Assembly (NCBI RefSeq): GCF_000745235.1
Contig: NZ_JQNL01000001.1
Coordinates: 2,046,001-2,110,000, forward strand
DNA: 64,000 nucleotides
Source: Luteibacter mycovicinus
Lineage (GTDB): Bacteria > Pseudomonadota > Gammaproteobacteria > Xanthomonadales > Rhodanobacteraceae
Reading direction: 5' to 3'
Shown here: in pieces, positions 54,161-62,172 of the stretch
Layout: each line of letters starts with the position of its first letter
Numbering within the stretch: the first letter of the stretch is position 1
The notes under the pieces: generated by a model
What the model saw: only the letters and a program-made list of their open reading frames with translations
Told to the model about the DNA's origin: nothing
Databases searched by the model: none
Position numbers and translations under genes: made by a program

Positions 54161-54952
54161 ATGCTTCATTACGACGGCTCTCTCTGGCTGACCGACGGCA
54201 CCCGCCGCTGGGGCGGCCCCGACCGCATCGAGCTCCTCGCCCAGGTGGGACAGACCGGTTCCATCACGGCGGCGGCGAAGGCGGTGGGCATGAGCTACAA
54301 GGGCGCGTGGGATGCCATCGCCGCCATGAACAACCTGGCGGGCGAGGATCTCGTGGTCCGTTCCACGGGCGGCAAGGGCGGCGGCGGGGCGCGGTTGACG
54401 GCGAGGGCCGAACGCCTGGTCGCCTCGTTCCGTGGCATCGAGACCGAGCACAAGCGATTCGTGGAGCGGCTGGCGTCGCTCGGCGAGGATGCTACCGACG
54501 ACATTCATCTGCTGAGACGTTTCACGATGCGCACGAGTGCACGCAACCAGCTGGCCGGCACGGTCAGCGCCGTCACCGAAGGAGCGGTCAACGACCGTAT
54601 CGATATCGCGCTGGCCGGGGGGACGACCGTCGTCGCCACCGTCACCCGTGAGAGCACCGCCAGTCTCGCGCTCTCGCCTGGACGGCCCGTCGTGGCGCTG
54701 GTGAAGGCGAACTGGGTCATGGTGGGCATGCCGGGCGCCGGGCGTCTGTCCGCGGCCAATCAGCTGCCGGGGCGGGTGACGGAGGTCTTTCCCGGTGCGG
54801 TGAATACGGAAGTGACGATCGCGCTGGACGGCGGCGGGACGATCGCGGCGATCGTGACGAAGGAGAGCGCTGAGGGAATGGAACTGGCGGAGGGCACAGC
54901 CGTGCTGGCGATCTTCGATGCCTCGTCGGTGATTGTCGGGGTCACCGACTGA
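54161..54952 (+). CDS. modE: ModE: molybdate-responsive transcriptional regulator
   Basis: A 263-residue regulator. The N-terminal winged helix-turn-helix is LLAQVGQTGSITAAAKAVGM then SYKGAWDAIAAMNNLAG. Two Mop/TOBE molybdate-binding domains follow (about 125-190, TSARNQLAGTVSAVTEGAVN, and 195-262, LSAANQLPGRVTEVFPGAVN). Bound to molybdate it represses high-affinity uptake genes. It is convergent with modCBA (11-base overlap with modC), and a matching operator lies over the modA promoter. Confidence 0.95.
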   Translation: MLHYDGSLWLTDGTRRWGGPDRIELLAQVGQTGSITAAAKAVGMSYKGAWDAIAAMNNLAGEDLVVRSTGGKGGGGARLTARAERLVASFRGIETEHKRFVERLASLGEDATDDIHLLRRFTMRTSARNQLAGTVSAVTEGAVNDRIDIALAGGTTVVATVTRESTASLALSPGRPVVALVKANWVMVGMPGAGRLSAANQLPGRVTEVFPGAVNTEVTIALDGGGTIAAIVTKESAEGMELAEGTAVLAIFDASSVIVGVTD

Positions 54953-55607
54953 CCTTGCCGTCGCGGATTTGGATGGTATGGCCATCCAGCGCGTCGACAT
55001 CGGCCGCATCGTGGGTGATCACCAGCAGTTGCAGATCGAGACGGGTTTGCAGCGCCAGCAGCTCGCCACGCATGCGGCCGCGCAACGCGGGGTCCAGCGC
55101 GGCGAACGGCTCGTCGAGCAGGAGCAGGCGCGGCTCGGAAACCAGTGCGCGCGCCAGTGCGACGCGCTGGCGCTGCCCGCCGGAAATGCGTGACGGGTAG
55201 CTATCCGCGACCGCCGTGAGTTCGAACGTCTCGAGCCACCGACCGACCCGTTCGCCATGGCGACGCCGCGCCGGGTTGAACCAGCCACGCGACAGTCCGA
55301 AACCGACGTTCTGCGCGACCGTCAGGTGAGGAAACAGCGCGTAATCCTGAAACAGATACGCTACGCCGCGTTCGCGCGAGGGAACGTCCACCCGCGCCTG
55401 CGTGTCGAGAAGTGTCCGCCCGTCGACACGCACGTGCCCTGCGTCCGGAGAGATCAGTCCGGCCATCGCGCGCAGCGTCAGACTCTTGCCGGCACCCGAG
55501 GGTCCATACAGCACCACGCGACGATGCTCCGACGCGAAGGCGACGTCCAGCTCGAAGCGGCGGTCGTCGGCGTGCAGCGTTTTGCGGACCGCCACGTCGA
55601 CACTCAT
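54942..55607 (-). CDS. modC: Molybdate ABC transporter ATP-binding protein, short form
   Basis: A 221-residue ATPase with Walker A GPSGAGKS, signature ISGGQRQRVALARAL, Walker B LLLLDEPFAALD and switch His in LVITHDAADVD. It ends right after the ATPase core and lacks the C-terminal Mop/TOBE regulatory domain of E. coli ModC (about 350 residues), so transport inhibition by bound molybdate is probably absent. Start overlaps the modB stop by ATGA. Confidence 0.93.
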   Translation of the reverse strand: MSVDVAVRKTLHADDRRFELDVAFASEHRRVVLYGPSGAGKSLTLRAMAGLISPDAGHVRVDGRTLLDTQARVDVPSRERGVAYLFQDYALFPHLTVAQNVGFGLSRGWFNPARRRHGERVGRWLETFELTAVADSYPSRISGGQRQRVALARALVSEPRLLLLDEPFAALDPALRGRMRGELLALQTRLDLQLLVITHDAADVDALDGHTIQIRDGKVSR

Positions 55608-56278
55608 GGCCGCGACCGCCGCGTGTGATCCGGCGACAGCCAGCCGGCGAGCAGGAGCGCCACCACGCAGGTCACCGACGTCACGACGACCATGATCGCA
55701 GCGGTATCGTCGTGGCCGGCCTGCACGGCCGCATAGATCGCGACGGACAGGGTCTGCGTACGCCCGGGCAGATTGCCCGCGATCATCAACGTCGCGCCGA
55801 ACTCACCGAGTGCGCGGGCGAAGGCGAGCAGCGCACCCGCGGTAATGCCGCGCGCGGCGAGTGGCAGCGACACACGAAAGAACACCGCGACCTCGCGCAG
55901 ACCCAGGACGCGCGCGGCACTTTCCAGCTGGGGATCGACCGCTTCGAAGGCGGCACGTGCCGCCTTCTGCACGAGCGGAAAGGCGACCAGCGTCGAGGCG
56001 ATGACCGCGCCCTGCCAGGTGAACACGAGTTCGATCCCGTGCCGGTCGAGCCAGCCGCCGAAGGCGCCCTTGCGACCGAGCAGGACCAGCAGGTAGTAGC
56101 CAAGGACCGTCGGCGGCAGCACCAGCGGCAAGGTCAGGATCGAATCGACGAGCTCACGCGCAGGGGAGCGCCAGCGCGACAAGCCGAAAGCCACCGCGAC
56201 GCCGAGCACGAGGTTGATCGCGGTCGCCCACAAGGCGACCTTGAGCGACAGCGCGAGCGGAACCCAGACGTCGCCCAC
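55604..56278 (-). CDS. modB: Molybdate ABC transporter permease
   Basis: A 224-residue permease with five helices. The ATPase-coupling EAA loop is visible (FARALGEFGATLMIAGNLPG), and the N-terminal LALSLKVALWATAINLVLGV is typical of ModB. The start is a GTG at 56278, six bases after the modA stop. Confidence 0.93.
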   Translation of the reverse strand: MGDVWVPLALSLKVALWATAINLVLGVAVAFGLSRWRSPARELVDSILTLPLVLPPTVLGYYLLVLLGRKGAFGGWLDRHGIELVFTWQGAVIASTLVAFPLVQKAARAAFEAVDPQLESAARVLGLREVAVFFRVSLPLAARGITAGALLAFARALGEFGATLMIAGNLPGRTQTLSVAIYAAVQAGHDDTAAIMVVVTSVTCVVALLLAGWLSPDHTRRSRP

Positions 56279-56284
56279 GCCGGC

Positions 56285-57031
56285 TCAGGGTGCTTCGAAG
56301 CCGAAGCGGGCGAGAATTCCGCGTCCTTCGGCGGATTGCACGAAGGCTTCGAACGACTTCGCCTCGGCCACCTGCTTCGAGGCCGCGACCACGGCGATCG
56401 GATAGCTGATCGGCTTCGGAGTCGGCACGGTGGCGGCGACGGTGACCTTGCCTTTCGCGATCGCGGCATCGGTAGCGAAAACGAAACCGGCGTCGACCTC
56501 GCCGCGGGCGACATAGTCGAGGCTCTGGCGCACGTTCTGCGCCAGCACGCCTTTGGCGGAGATGGTGTCCCAGAGGCCCTGCCGCTCCAGTGCGGCCTTC
56601 GTATAACGACCCACCGGCACCGACGCCGGATCGCCGTAGGCCACGCGTTTCACCGCGGCGGCTTTCAGATCGGCCGGCGAGGACACCCTGACCGAGGCGT
56701 CCCTGGGCACGATGAGAACCAGACGGTTGGTCGCGAAGTCCTGCCGCGTCGACACGTCGATGGCTTTCGCTTCGACCGCCTTGTCCATCGCGGCCTGGTC
56801 GGCCGAGGCGAACACGTCCGCCGGGGCGCCACTGGCGATCTGGCGCAGCAGCACGTCGGAGGCGGCGAAGTTGAGGACAACGTGGGTACCGGGGTGTTTC
56901 GCCTCATAGGCCTTGCCGACGGACTGGAAGGCGTCGGTGAGGCTGGAGGCCGCCGAGACGACGAGATCGGCCGCGGAAGCAAGGCCTGGACCGAGGACAA
57001 GGCACAGCGCGACGAGAGGGCGGAGGCGCAT
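56285..57031 (-). CDS. modA: Periplasmic molybdate-binding protein
   Basis: A 248-residue binding protein with signal peptide (LVALCLVLGPGLASAADLVV). Oxyanion-binding segments are present: VSAASSLTDAFQ, NFAASDVLLRQIASGAPADV, NRLVLIVPRD, YGDPASVPVGRYTKAALE and DYVARGEVDAGFVFATDA. It captures molybdate or tungstate. ATG at 57031; an in-frame extension upstream to 57154 runs through the promoter and is not real. Confidence 0.95.
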   Translation of the reverse strand: MRLRPLVALCLVLGPGLASAADLVVSAASSLTDAFQSVGKAYEAKHPGTHVVLNFAASDVLLRQIASGAPADVFASADQAAMDKAVEAKAIDVSTRQDFATNRLVLIVPRDASVRVSSPADLKAAAVKRVAYGDPASVPVGRYTKAALERQGLWDTISAKGVLAQNVRQSLDYVARGEVDAGFVFATDAAIAKGKVTVAATVPTPKPISYPIAVVAASKQVAEAKSFEAFVQSAEGRGILARFGFEAP

Positions 57032-57059
57032 GGCGTCAGTCCGGCAAGGAGAGGTTGGG

Positions 57060-57079
57060 CAATATAGGAAGGTATATGG
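57060..57079. promoter_or_regulatory. ModE operator overlapping the modA -10 element
   Basis: CAATATA (57060-57066) and TATATGG (57073-57079) are inverted repeats with one mismatch and a 6-base spacer, resembling ModE sites (TATAT arms facing ATATA). It covers the predicted -10 hexamer of modABC, as expected for repression. Confidence 0.75.
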
Positions 57080-57090
57080 CGGGGGGTCAA
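57061..57090 (-). promoter_or_regulatory. Predicted modABC promoter
   Basis: On the minus strand TTGACC (57090-57085) is followed by an 18-base spacer and TATATT (57066-57061). Transcription would start near 57054, about 23 bases before the modA ATG. Confidence 0.65.
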
Positions 57091-57172
57091 ATGCGCCGGC
57101 TGCCGCGAACCGGGGAGCGGGACCTTCACGGTCACCGCCTCCCGGTCGGGCCATCCCCGCTGCCGATGCGCC

Positions 57173-59275
57173 TCAGCCCGCCGCCAGCACCACGAAGCTG
57201 CGCGGTGGCGCAATCATCTTGCCGCCTTCGGCCACGGTATCCACCGCGAGATCCAGATCGCTCGAGAACGCCACGCTCCAGGCACCCTCGGGCAACGCGA
57301 ACTCCACCCCGCCATCGAAGGCGTTGATCAGGATCAGCACCGTCTGATCCGCCGCATGCTCGCGCACGCCGGAGGCCTGGCTGCGCCCGTCGAGCAGGAT
57401 GCCGATGGAACGCGCACGCGGATCGTCCCAATGCTCAGGCTGCATCTCGCCACCGCCGGGGTTGAGCCAGACGATGTCGCGGATGCCCGATTCCTCGTCG
57501 TAACGTCCGTTGAGAAAACGACCGCGACGAAGGATCGGATAACGCTCGCGCAAGGCGAGCAACTCACGCACCGACTGGGCCAGGCTGCCCTCGGTCGGAT
57601 CGTCATTCCAGTCGATCCAGCTCAGCTCGTTGTCCTGACCGTAGACGTTGTTGTTGCCGTTCTGCGTGTTGCCGCGCTCGTCGCCGGAGAGCAGCATCGG
57701 CGTCCCCTGCGCCAGGAGCAGGGTGGCCAGCAGGTTGCGCGACTGGCGCTGCCGCATGGCGCGGATGCCCATGTCGTCCGTCGGGCCTTCGGCGCCGTGA
57801 TTGAACGAATGGTTGTTGTCCGAGCCGTCGCGATTGTCTTCGCCGTTGGCATCGTTGTGCTTGCCGTTGTAGCTCAGCAGGTCGCGCAGGGTGAACCCGT
57901 CGTGCGCGGTGATGAAGTTCAGCGACGCGTACGGGCGACGTCCACGCTTGTCGAACAGATCGGCGGAACCCGTGAAACGCCGTGCGAACTCCGGCAACTT
58001 GCCTTCCTCGCCTATCCAGAACGCGCGCACCGTGTCACGGAACTTGTCGTTCCACTCCACCCAGCCGGGCGGGAATTCACCCACCTGATAGCCGCCGGGA
58101 CCGCAATCCCACGGCTCAGCAATCAGCTTGGTCTGGTTGAGCACGGGGTCCTGCGTGCAGGCGTCGAGGAAACCGCCGTTTTCGTCGAAGCCGTACGGCT
58201 CGCGACCGAGGATGGTGGCGAGATCGAAACGGAAACCGTCCACGTTCATGTCCGTGGCCCAGTAGCGCAGTGAGTCGGTAACCATCTGCAGCACGCGGGC
58301 GTGACTCAGGTTGACCGTGTTACCGGTGCCCGTGTCATTGATGTAATAACGCTTGTCTTCGGCCAGTCGGTAGTAGCTGGCGTTATCGATGCCCTTGAAC
58401 GAGAGCGTCGGGCCCATTTCGTTGCCTTCGGCCGTGTGGTTGTAGACCACATCGAGGATGACCTCGAGACCGGCGCGGTGATACGCCGCCACCATGTCCT
58501 TGAATTCGCGGGGGTCGCCGCTCGACATGTAGCGCGTCTTCAGCGCGAAGAAGCCGATGGTGTTGTAACCCCAGTAGTTGCGCAGGCCCTGTTCCAGCAG
58601 GTGCTGGTCGTCGAGGTAGGCATGCACGGGCAGCAACTCGATCGACGTGACGCCCAGATCGCGCACGTAGTCGATCACTTCTTCCGTCGCCAGGCCGGCG
58701 AACGTGCCGCGCTTGTCTTCCGGCACCGACGGGTGCTGCATGGTGTAGCCACGCACGTGCGTTTCCTGGATGACGGTACGGTTCCAGGGGATGTGCGGCT
58801 TGCCGTGTTCGATCCACTTGTACGTCGGATCGACGACCATCGCCTTGGGCATGAACGGCGCGCTGTCGCGCTCATCGAAACTGAGGTCGCCGTCGGCGTG
58901 GCCGACGGTGTATCCGTAGAGTTCGTCGGCCCAGATCAGCTCACCGACGATGTGCCGGGCATAGGGATCGAGGAGCAGCTTGTTCGGGTTGAAGCGGTGC
59001 CCGTTCTCCGGCTCGTAAGGGCCGTGGACGCGGTAGCCGTAAAGCTGACCCGGACCGACGCCCGGCACGTAACCGTGCCAGACCTCATCGGTGTACTCGG
59101 GCAGGTCGATGCGGCCCGTTTCGTTACCCGCTTCGTCGTAGAAGCAGACCTCGACCCGCGTGCCATGGGCGGTGAACAGGGCGAAGTTGGTGCCTTTTCC
59201 ATCCCAGGTCGCTCCGCGCGGAAACGGCGAACCCTCGCGGACGGGGGAGGCGGAGTCGTAACGGCGATCGGGCAT
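57173..59275 (-). CDS. glgX: Glycogen debranching enzyme GlgX
   Basis: A 700-residue GH13 isoamylase-type enzyme that cleaves alpha-1,6 branches of phosphorylase-limit glycogen. An N-terminal CBM48-type domain (ATWDGKGTNFALFTAHGTRV) precedes the catalytic barrel: DVVYNHTAEGN, nucleophile Asp in VDGFRFDLATILG, acid Glu in LIAEPWDCGPGGYQVG, and the third acid in NFITAHDGFTLRDLLSYN. ATG at 59275 has GAGGA upstream; the frame is open to 59365. No other glycogen genes are nearby. Confidence 0.95.
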   Translation of the reverse strand: MPDRRYDSASPVREGSPFPRGATWDGKGTNFALFTAHGTRVEVCFYDEAGNETGRIDLPEYTDEVWHGYVPGVGPGQLYGYRVHGPYEPENGHRFNPNKLLLDPYARHIVGELIWADELYGYTVGHADGDLSFDERDSAPFMPKAMVVDPTYKWIEHGKPHIPWNRTVIQETHVRGYTMQHPSVPEDKRGTFAGLATEEVIDYVRDLGVTSIELLPVHAYLDDQHLLEQGLRNYWGYNTIGFFALKTRYMSSGDPREFKDMVAAYHRAGLEVILDVVYNHTAEGNEMGPTLSFKGIDNASYYRLAEDKRYYINDTGTGNTVNLSHARVLQMVTDSLRYWATDMNVDGFRFDLATILGREPYGFDENGGFLDACTQDPVLNQTKLIAEPWDCGPGGYQVGEFPPGWVEWNDKFRDTVRAFWIGEEGKLPEFARRFTGSADLFDKRGRRPYASLNFITAHDGFTLRDLLSYNGKHNDANGEDNRDGSDNNHSFNHGAEGPTDDMGIRAMRQRQSRNLLATLLLAQGTPMLLSGDERGNTQNGNNNVYGQDNELSWIDWNDDPTEGSLAQSVRELLALRERYPILRRGRFLNGRYDEESGIRDIVWLNPGGGEMQPEHWDDPRARSIGILLDGRSQASGVREHAADQTVLILINAFDGGVEFALPEGAWSVAFSSDLDLAVDTVAEGGKMIAPPRSFVVLAAG

Positions 59276-59402
59276 GGCGGCGTCCTCGTGGGGGTGGCGC
59301 ACGATGACCCAGCGCACGACAGGAAAACGTGAGGGCGCCTCCTGGCCGACATACCTCAGCGACACCGCGCCGCAGCGCCTTCACGCCCGGACGTGGCATC
59401 AT

Positions 59403-59422
59403 CCCTGGACCCACATCCAGGG
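59403..59422. promoter_or_regulatory. Palindrome upstream of the DUF2946/TonB-receptor pair
   Basis: CCCTGGA and TCCAGGG with a 6-base spacer, about 42 bases before the DUF2946 start. It could be an operator (for example for a metal regulator), but no regulator gene is adjacent. Confidence 0.4.
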
Positions 59423-59463
59423 TTGATCGAGGGGACGCCGCGTTGCGTCGAACACAGGGACAC

Positions 59464-59832
59464 ATGCGTTGGCTGGGATGGATGGCGACAGTCGCCGTCT
59501 GGCTCACCGTGCTTGCGCCCACCGTGTCCAGGGCGCTGCCCGCGTTCGCCTTCCCCGATCTCGGCGCCTGGTGCGACCGGGAAGCTGTCACGGCGCACCA
59601 CGGTATGCCGGGCCACGGTCACGACATGGGCGGCGCTCAGGACGCCGACGACGCCTGCGGCTACTGCGCCCTGTTCGCACAGACGCCTGCCCTCGGCGGC
59701 GGCTTCTTCGTCGCCCGGTGGCTTCCGCTGGCCGGCTACGTCGATGCGACGCTGCCGGCCCGGCGTGCCGCGCCGTCGCTGGTCCGCCATCACGCTCCCA
59801 CGCGAGGTCCGCCGGTCGCCGCGCACGCCTGA
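59464..59832 (+). CDS. DUF2946 family protein, small exported and His/Cys-rich
   Basis: A 122-residue protein with an N-terminal signal or anchor (WMATVAVWLTVLAPTVSRAL). It has a His/Met-rich stretch (AHHGMPGHGHDMGG), then CGYCALFAQ, the DUF2946 signature. Proteins of this family often precede TonB-dependent receptors and have been linked to copper. The Cys pair and His/Met content fit a metal role, but this is inference. It starts at ATG 59464 and is followed after 45 bases by the receptor gene. Confidence 0.75.
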   Translation: MRWLGWMATVAVWLTVLAPTVSRALPAFAFPDLGAWCDREAVTAHHGMPGHGHDMGGAQDADDACGYCALFAQTPALGGGFFVARWLPLAGYVDATLPARRAAPSLVRHHAPTRGPPVAAHA

Positions 59833-59877
59833 TCGTTTCCGATCCCGCCGTACGCCAACGACCCACGGACTATCGCC

Positions 59878-62172
59878 ATGACCCTGCTTCCTCTCGATGG
59901 ACGCGCGCTCGCGCGCGCTGTCGCCTGCGCCATCGGTGCCTCCACGCTTGCCGCCCATGCGGCCGAGACACCTGACGCCCCCCAGACCACCAACCTTCGC
60001 GAAGTGCGCGTTTCCGCCGTCAGCAAGGGGACGCGTGTCGATCCCGACATGCCTTCGGCGGTCGAGACCGTCGACGCCGCCAGGCTCGACCGCCTCAACG
60101 TGATCAACGCGGAAGACGCGCTGAAGTACCTGCCGTCCTTCGGTATCCGCAAGCGATTCGTCGGCGACGAAAACGCCACGTTCTCCGTGCGCGGCACCAG
60201 CAACCAGCAGAGCGCGCGCGGCCTCGTCTATCTGGACGGCTTGCTGCTGTCGAACCTGCTGGGCAACAGCTGGTCGAATCCGCCACGCTGGTCGATGGCG
60301 TTTCCGGAGAACCTCGACCGTGTCGAAGTCCTTTATGGCGCGTATTCCGCGCTGTACCCGGGCAACGCCATCGGCGCCACGGTGCTGATGACCACGCGCA
60401 TGCCCAACAAACTCGAGGTGACCGGCGACGTCCAGGCCTTCACCCAGCATGTCGATACCTATGGCACGGACCGCAACTACGGCGGCAGCCGGCAGAGCGC
60501 GACCCTCGGCGATCGTTCGGGCAGGTTCGCGTTCCTGATCGGCGTCGCGCATCTGCAATCCAACGGGCAGCCGCTGGTCTACGCCGTGCAGAACCGCGCC
60601 ACCCGCGCCGGGACGACGAACCCGGTGACGGGAGCCATCGGTGACACGGGCGCCACGGGGCTTCCGCGTGAGGTCCTCGGCATCAACAGCGAAGGCCAGG
60701 AAGCGACCAGCCAGGACGAGGCCCATGTGCGCCTGACCTACGACTTCACCCCGGAGCTGACCGGCGGCGTCACCGCGGGCTACTGGAACCAGGATCTCTC
60801 CCATCGCACGGCGACGTACCTGCGTGACGCCAACGGCCAGCCGGTCTGGTCCGGCCCGGTGAGCATCGACGGCCGCCAGTACACGCTACCGGCCAGTTTC
60901 TTCGCCCCCAGCACGCGGCAGAGCCGCAACTATCTCTACGGCGTTTCGCTCGGCACGCACCGGGACAGCGGGTGGAATATCGAAGGCAACGCGTCGTACT
61001 TCGACATGGACCGCAACCGCGACCGTGTGGCCGACGCCGTGACCTACAACGGCAGCGGCCTGTTGACCGCAGGCGACGGCAGCCGCTGGCGGACTTTCGA
61101 CCTGCGGGTCAGCCATACCCCGGACTCGCCGGACGCCAACTCGCACACCGTGAGCTTCGGCTACCACTTCGACGGTTACCGCCTCGATAACGTCACGGAC
61201 CTGCTCTCCGCATGGCGTACCGGCGGCGCTGGCGCACTCACCGCAGCCAACGGCGGCAGCACGCAGACACAGGCGCTTTATGTACAGGACGCCTGGCAAC
61301 TCGACGAGCGCTGGCGCCTCACCGCCGGTGCGCGCTACGAGCAGTGGCGCGCGTTCGGTGGCACGCGTTCCACCGCCAGCGCGACCATCGGGTACCCGGA
61401 GCGCAAGGAGTCGCACACCTCTCCCAAGCTGTCATTGACCTATGCCGCGAGCGACAACCTGTTGCTGCGTCTGTCCGGAGCACGCGCCTGGCGCTTCCCC
61501 ACCGTGAACGAGCTTTTCCAGGGAACGTTCAACGGTATCGCGATCATCAACAACGATCCGAATCTGAAGCCGGAAAACGACCTCTCCCGCGAACTGTCGG
61601 CCGAGTGGTACCAGGCCCATGGCGTCGCGCGGCTCACGGTGTTCCGCAGCGATACGCGCGACACGCTCCTGAGCCAGACCGACACGACCGTTTTTCCGAA
61701 TGTCACCAGCGTGCAGAACATCGACCTCGTACGCACGCGCGGTGCCGAGGCAAGCTATGACGGACGTGGCGTGGTCTGGGATGCGCTCGATCTCACGGCG
61801 AACGCGGCGTATACGCAGGCGACCACGGTTCGGAACCATCGTAACCCCTCGTCGGAGGGCAAACAGTTCTATCGCATCCCCAGATGGCGAGCGAACCTGA
61901 TCGCCACCTGGCATGCGAGCGAAACGGTGGCACTGACGCTGGCCGGTCGCTATTCCGGACGGCAGTACAACACGCTCGACCACAGCGACATCGACCCCGA
62001 CACCTTCGGCGGAGCCAGCGCGTTTCTTACCTTCGACGCCAAGGTGCAGTGGCAGGCGAGTGAGCACGTGAACCTCGGTGTCGGCGTGGATAACCTCACC
62101 GACCGGCGCTATTACGTCTACTACCCTTACCCCTCGCGCACGTACATGATGGAGGCGAAGTTCCGGCTCTAG
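59878..62172 (+). CDS. TonB-dependent outer-membrane receptor (possibly copper-related)
   Basis: A 764-residue receptor without an STN domain. Signal peptide (ARAVACAIGASTLAAHAAE), then a TonB-box region and plug (LREVRVSAVSKGTRVDPDMP, DALKYLPSFGIRKRFVGDEN, LDRVEVLYGAYSALYPGNAI), and a barrel ending in TYMMEAKFRL with terminal hydrophobics. The link to DUF2946 suggests a metal such as copper, as in OprC/NosA-type receptors; the ligand remains open. Its TAG stop shares CTAG with the stop of the convergent lanthipeptide synthetase gene. Confidence 0.85.
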   Translation: MTLLPLDGRALARAVACAIGASTLAAHAAETPDAPQTTNLREVRVSAVSKGTRVDPDMPSAVETVDAARLDRLNVINAEDALKYLPSFGIRKRFVGDENATFSVRGTSNQQSARGLVYLDGLLLSNLLGNSWSNPPRWSMAFPENLDRVEVLYGAYSALYPGNAIGATVLMTTRMPNKLEVTGDVQAFTQHVDTYGTDRNYGGSRQSATLGDRSGRFAFLIGVAHLQSNGQPLVYAVQNRATRAGTTNPVTGAIGDTGATGLPREVLGINSEGQEATSQDEAHVRLTYDFTPELTGGVTAGYWNQDLSHRTATYLRDANGQPVWSGPVSIDGRQYTLPASFFAPSTRQSRNYLYGVSLGTHRDSGWNIEGNASYFDMDRNRDRVADAVTYNGSGLLTAGDGSRWRTFDLRVSHTPDSPDANSHTVSFGYHFDGYRLDNVTDLLSAWRTGGAGALTAANGGSTQTQALYVQDAWQLDERWRLTAGARYEQWRAFGGTRSTASATIGYPERKESHTSPKLSLTYAASDNLLLRLSGARAWRFPTVNELFQGTFNGIAIINNDPNLKPENDLSRELSAEWYQAHGVARLTVFRSDTRDTLLSQTDTTVFPNVTSVQNIDLVRTRGAEASYDGRGVVWDALDLTANAAYTQATTVRNHRNPSSEGKQFYRIPRWRANLIATWHASETVALTLAGRYSGRQYNTLDHSDIDPDTFGGASAFLTFDAKVQWQASEHVNLGVGVDNLTDRRYYVYYPYPSRTYMMEAKFRL

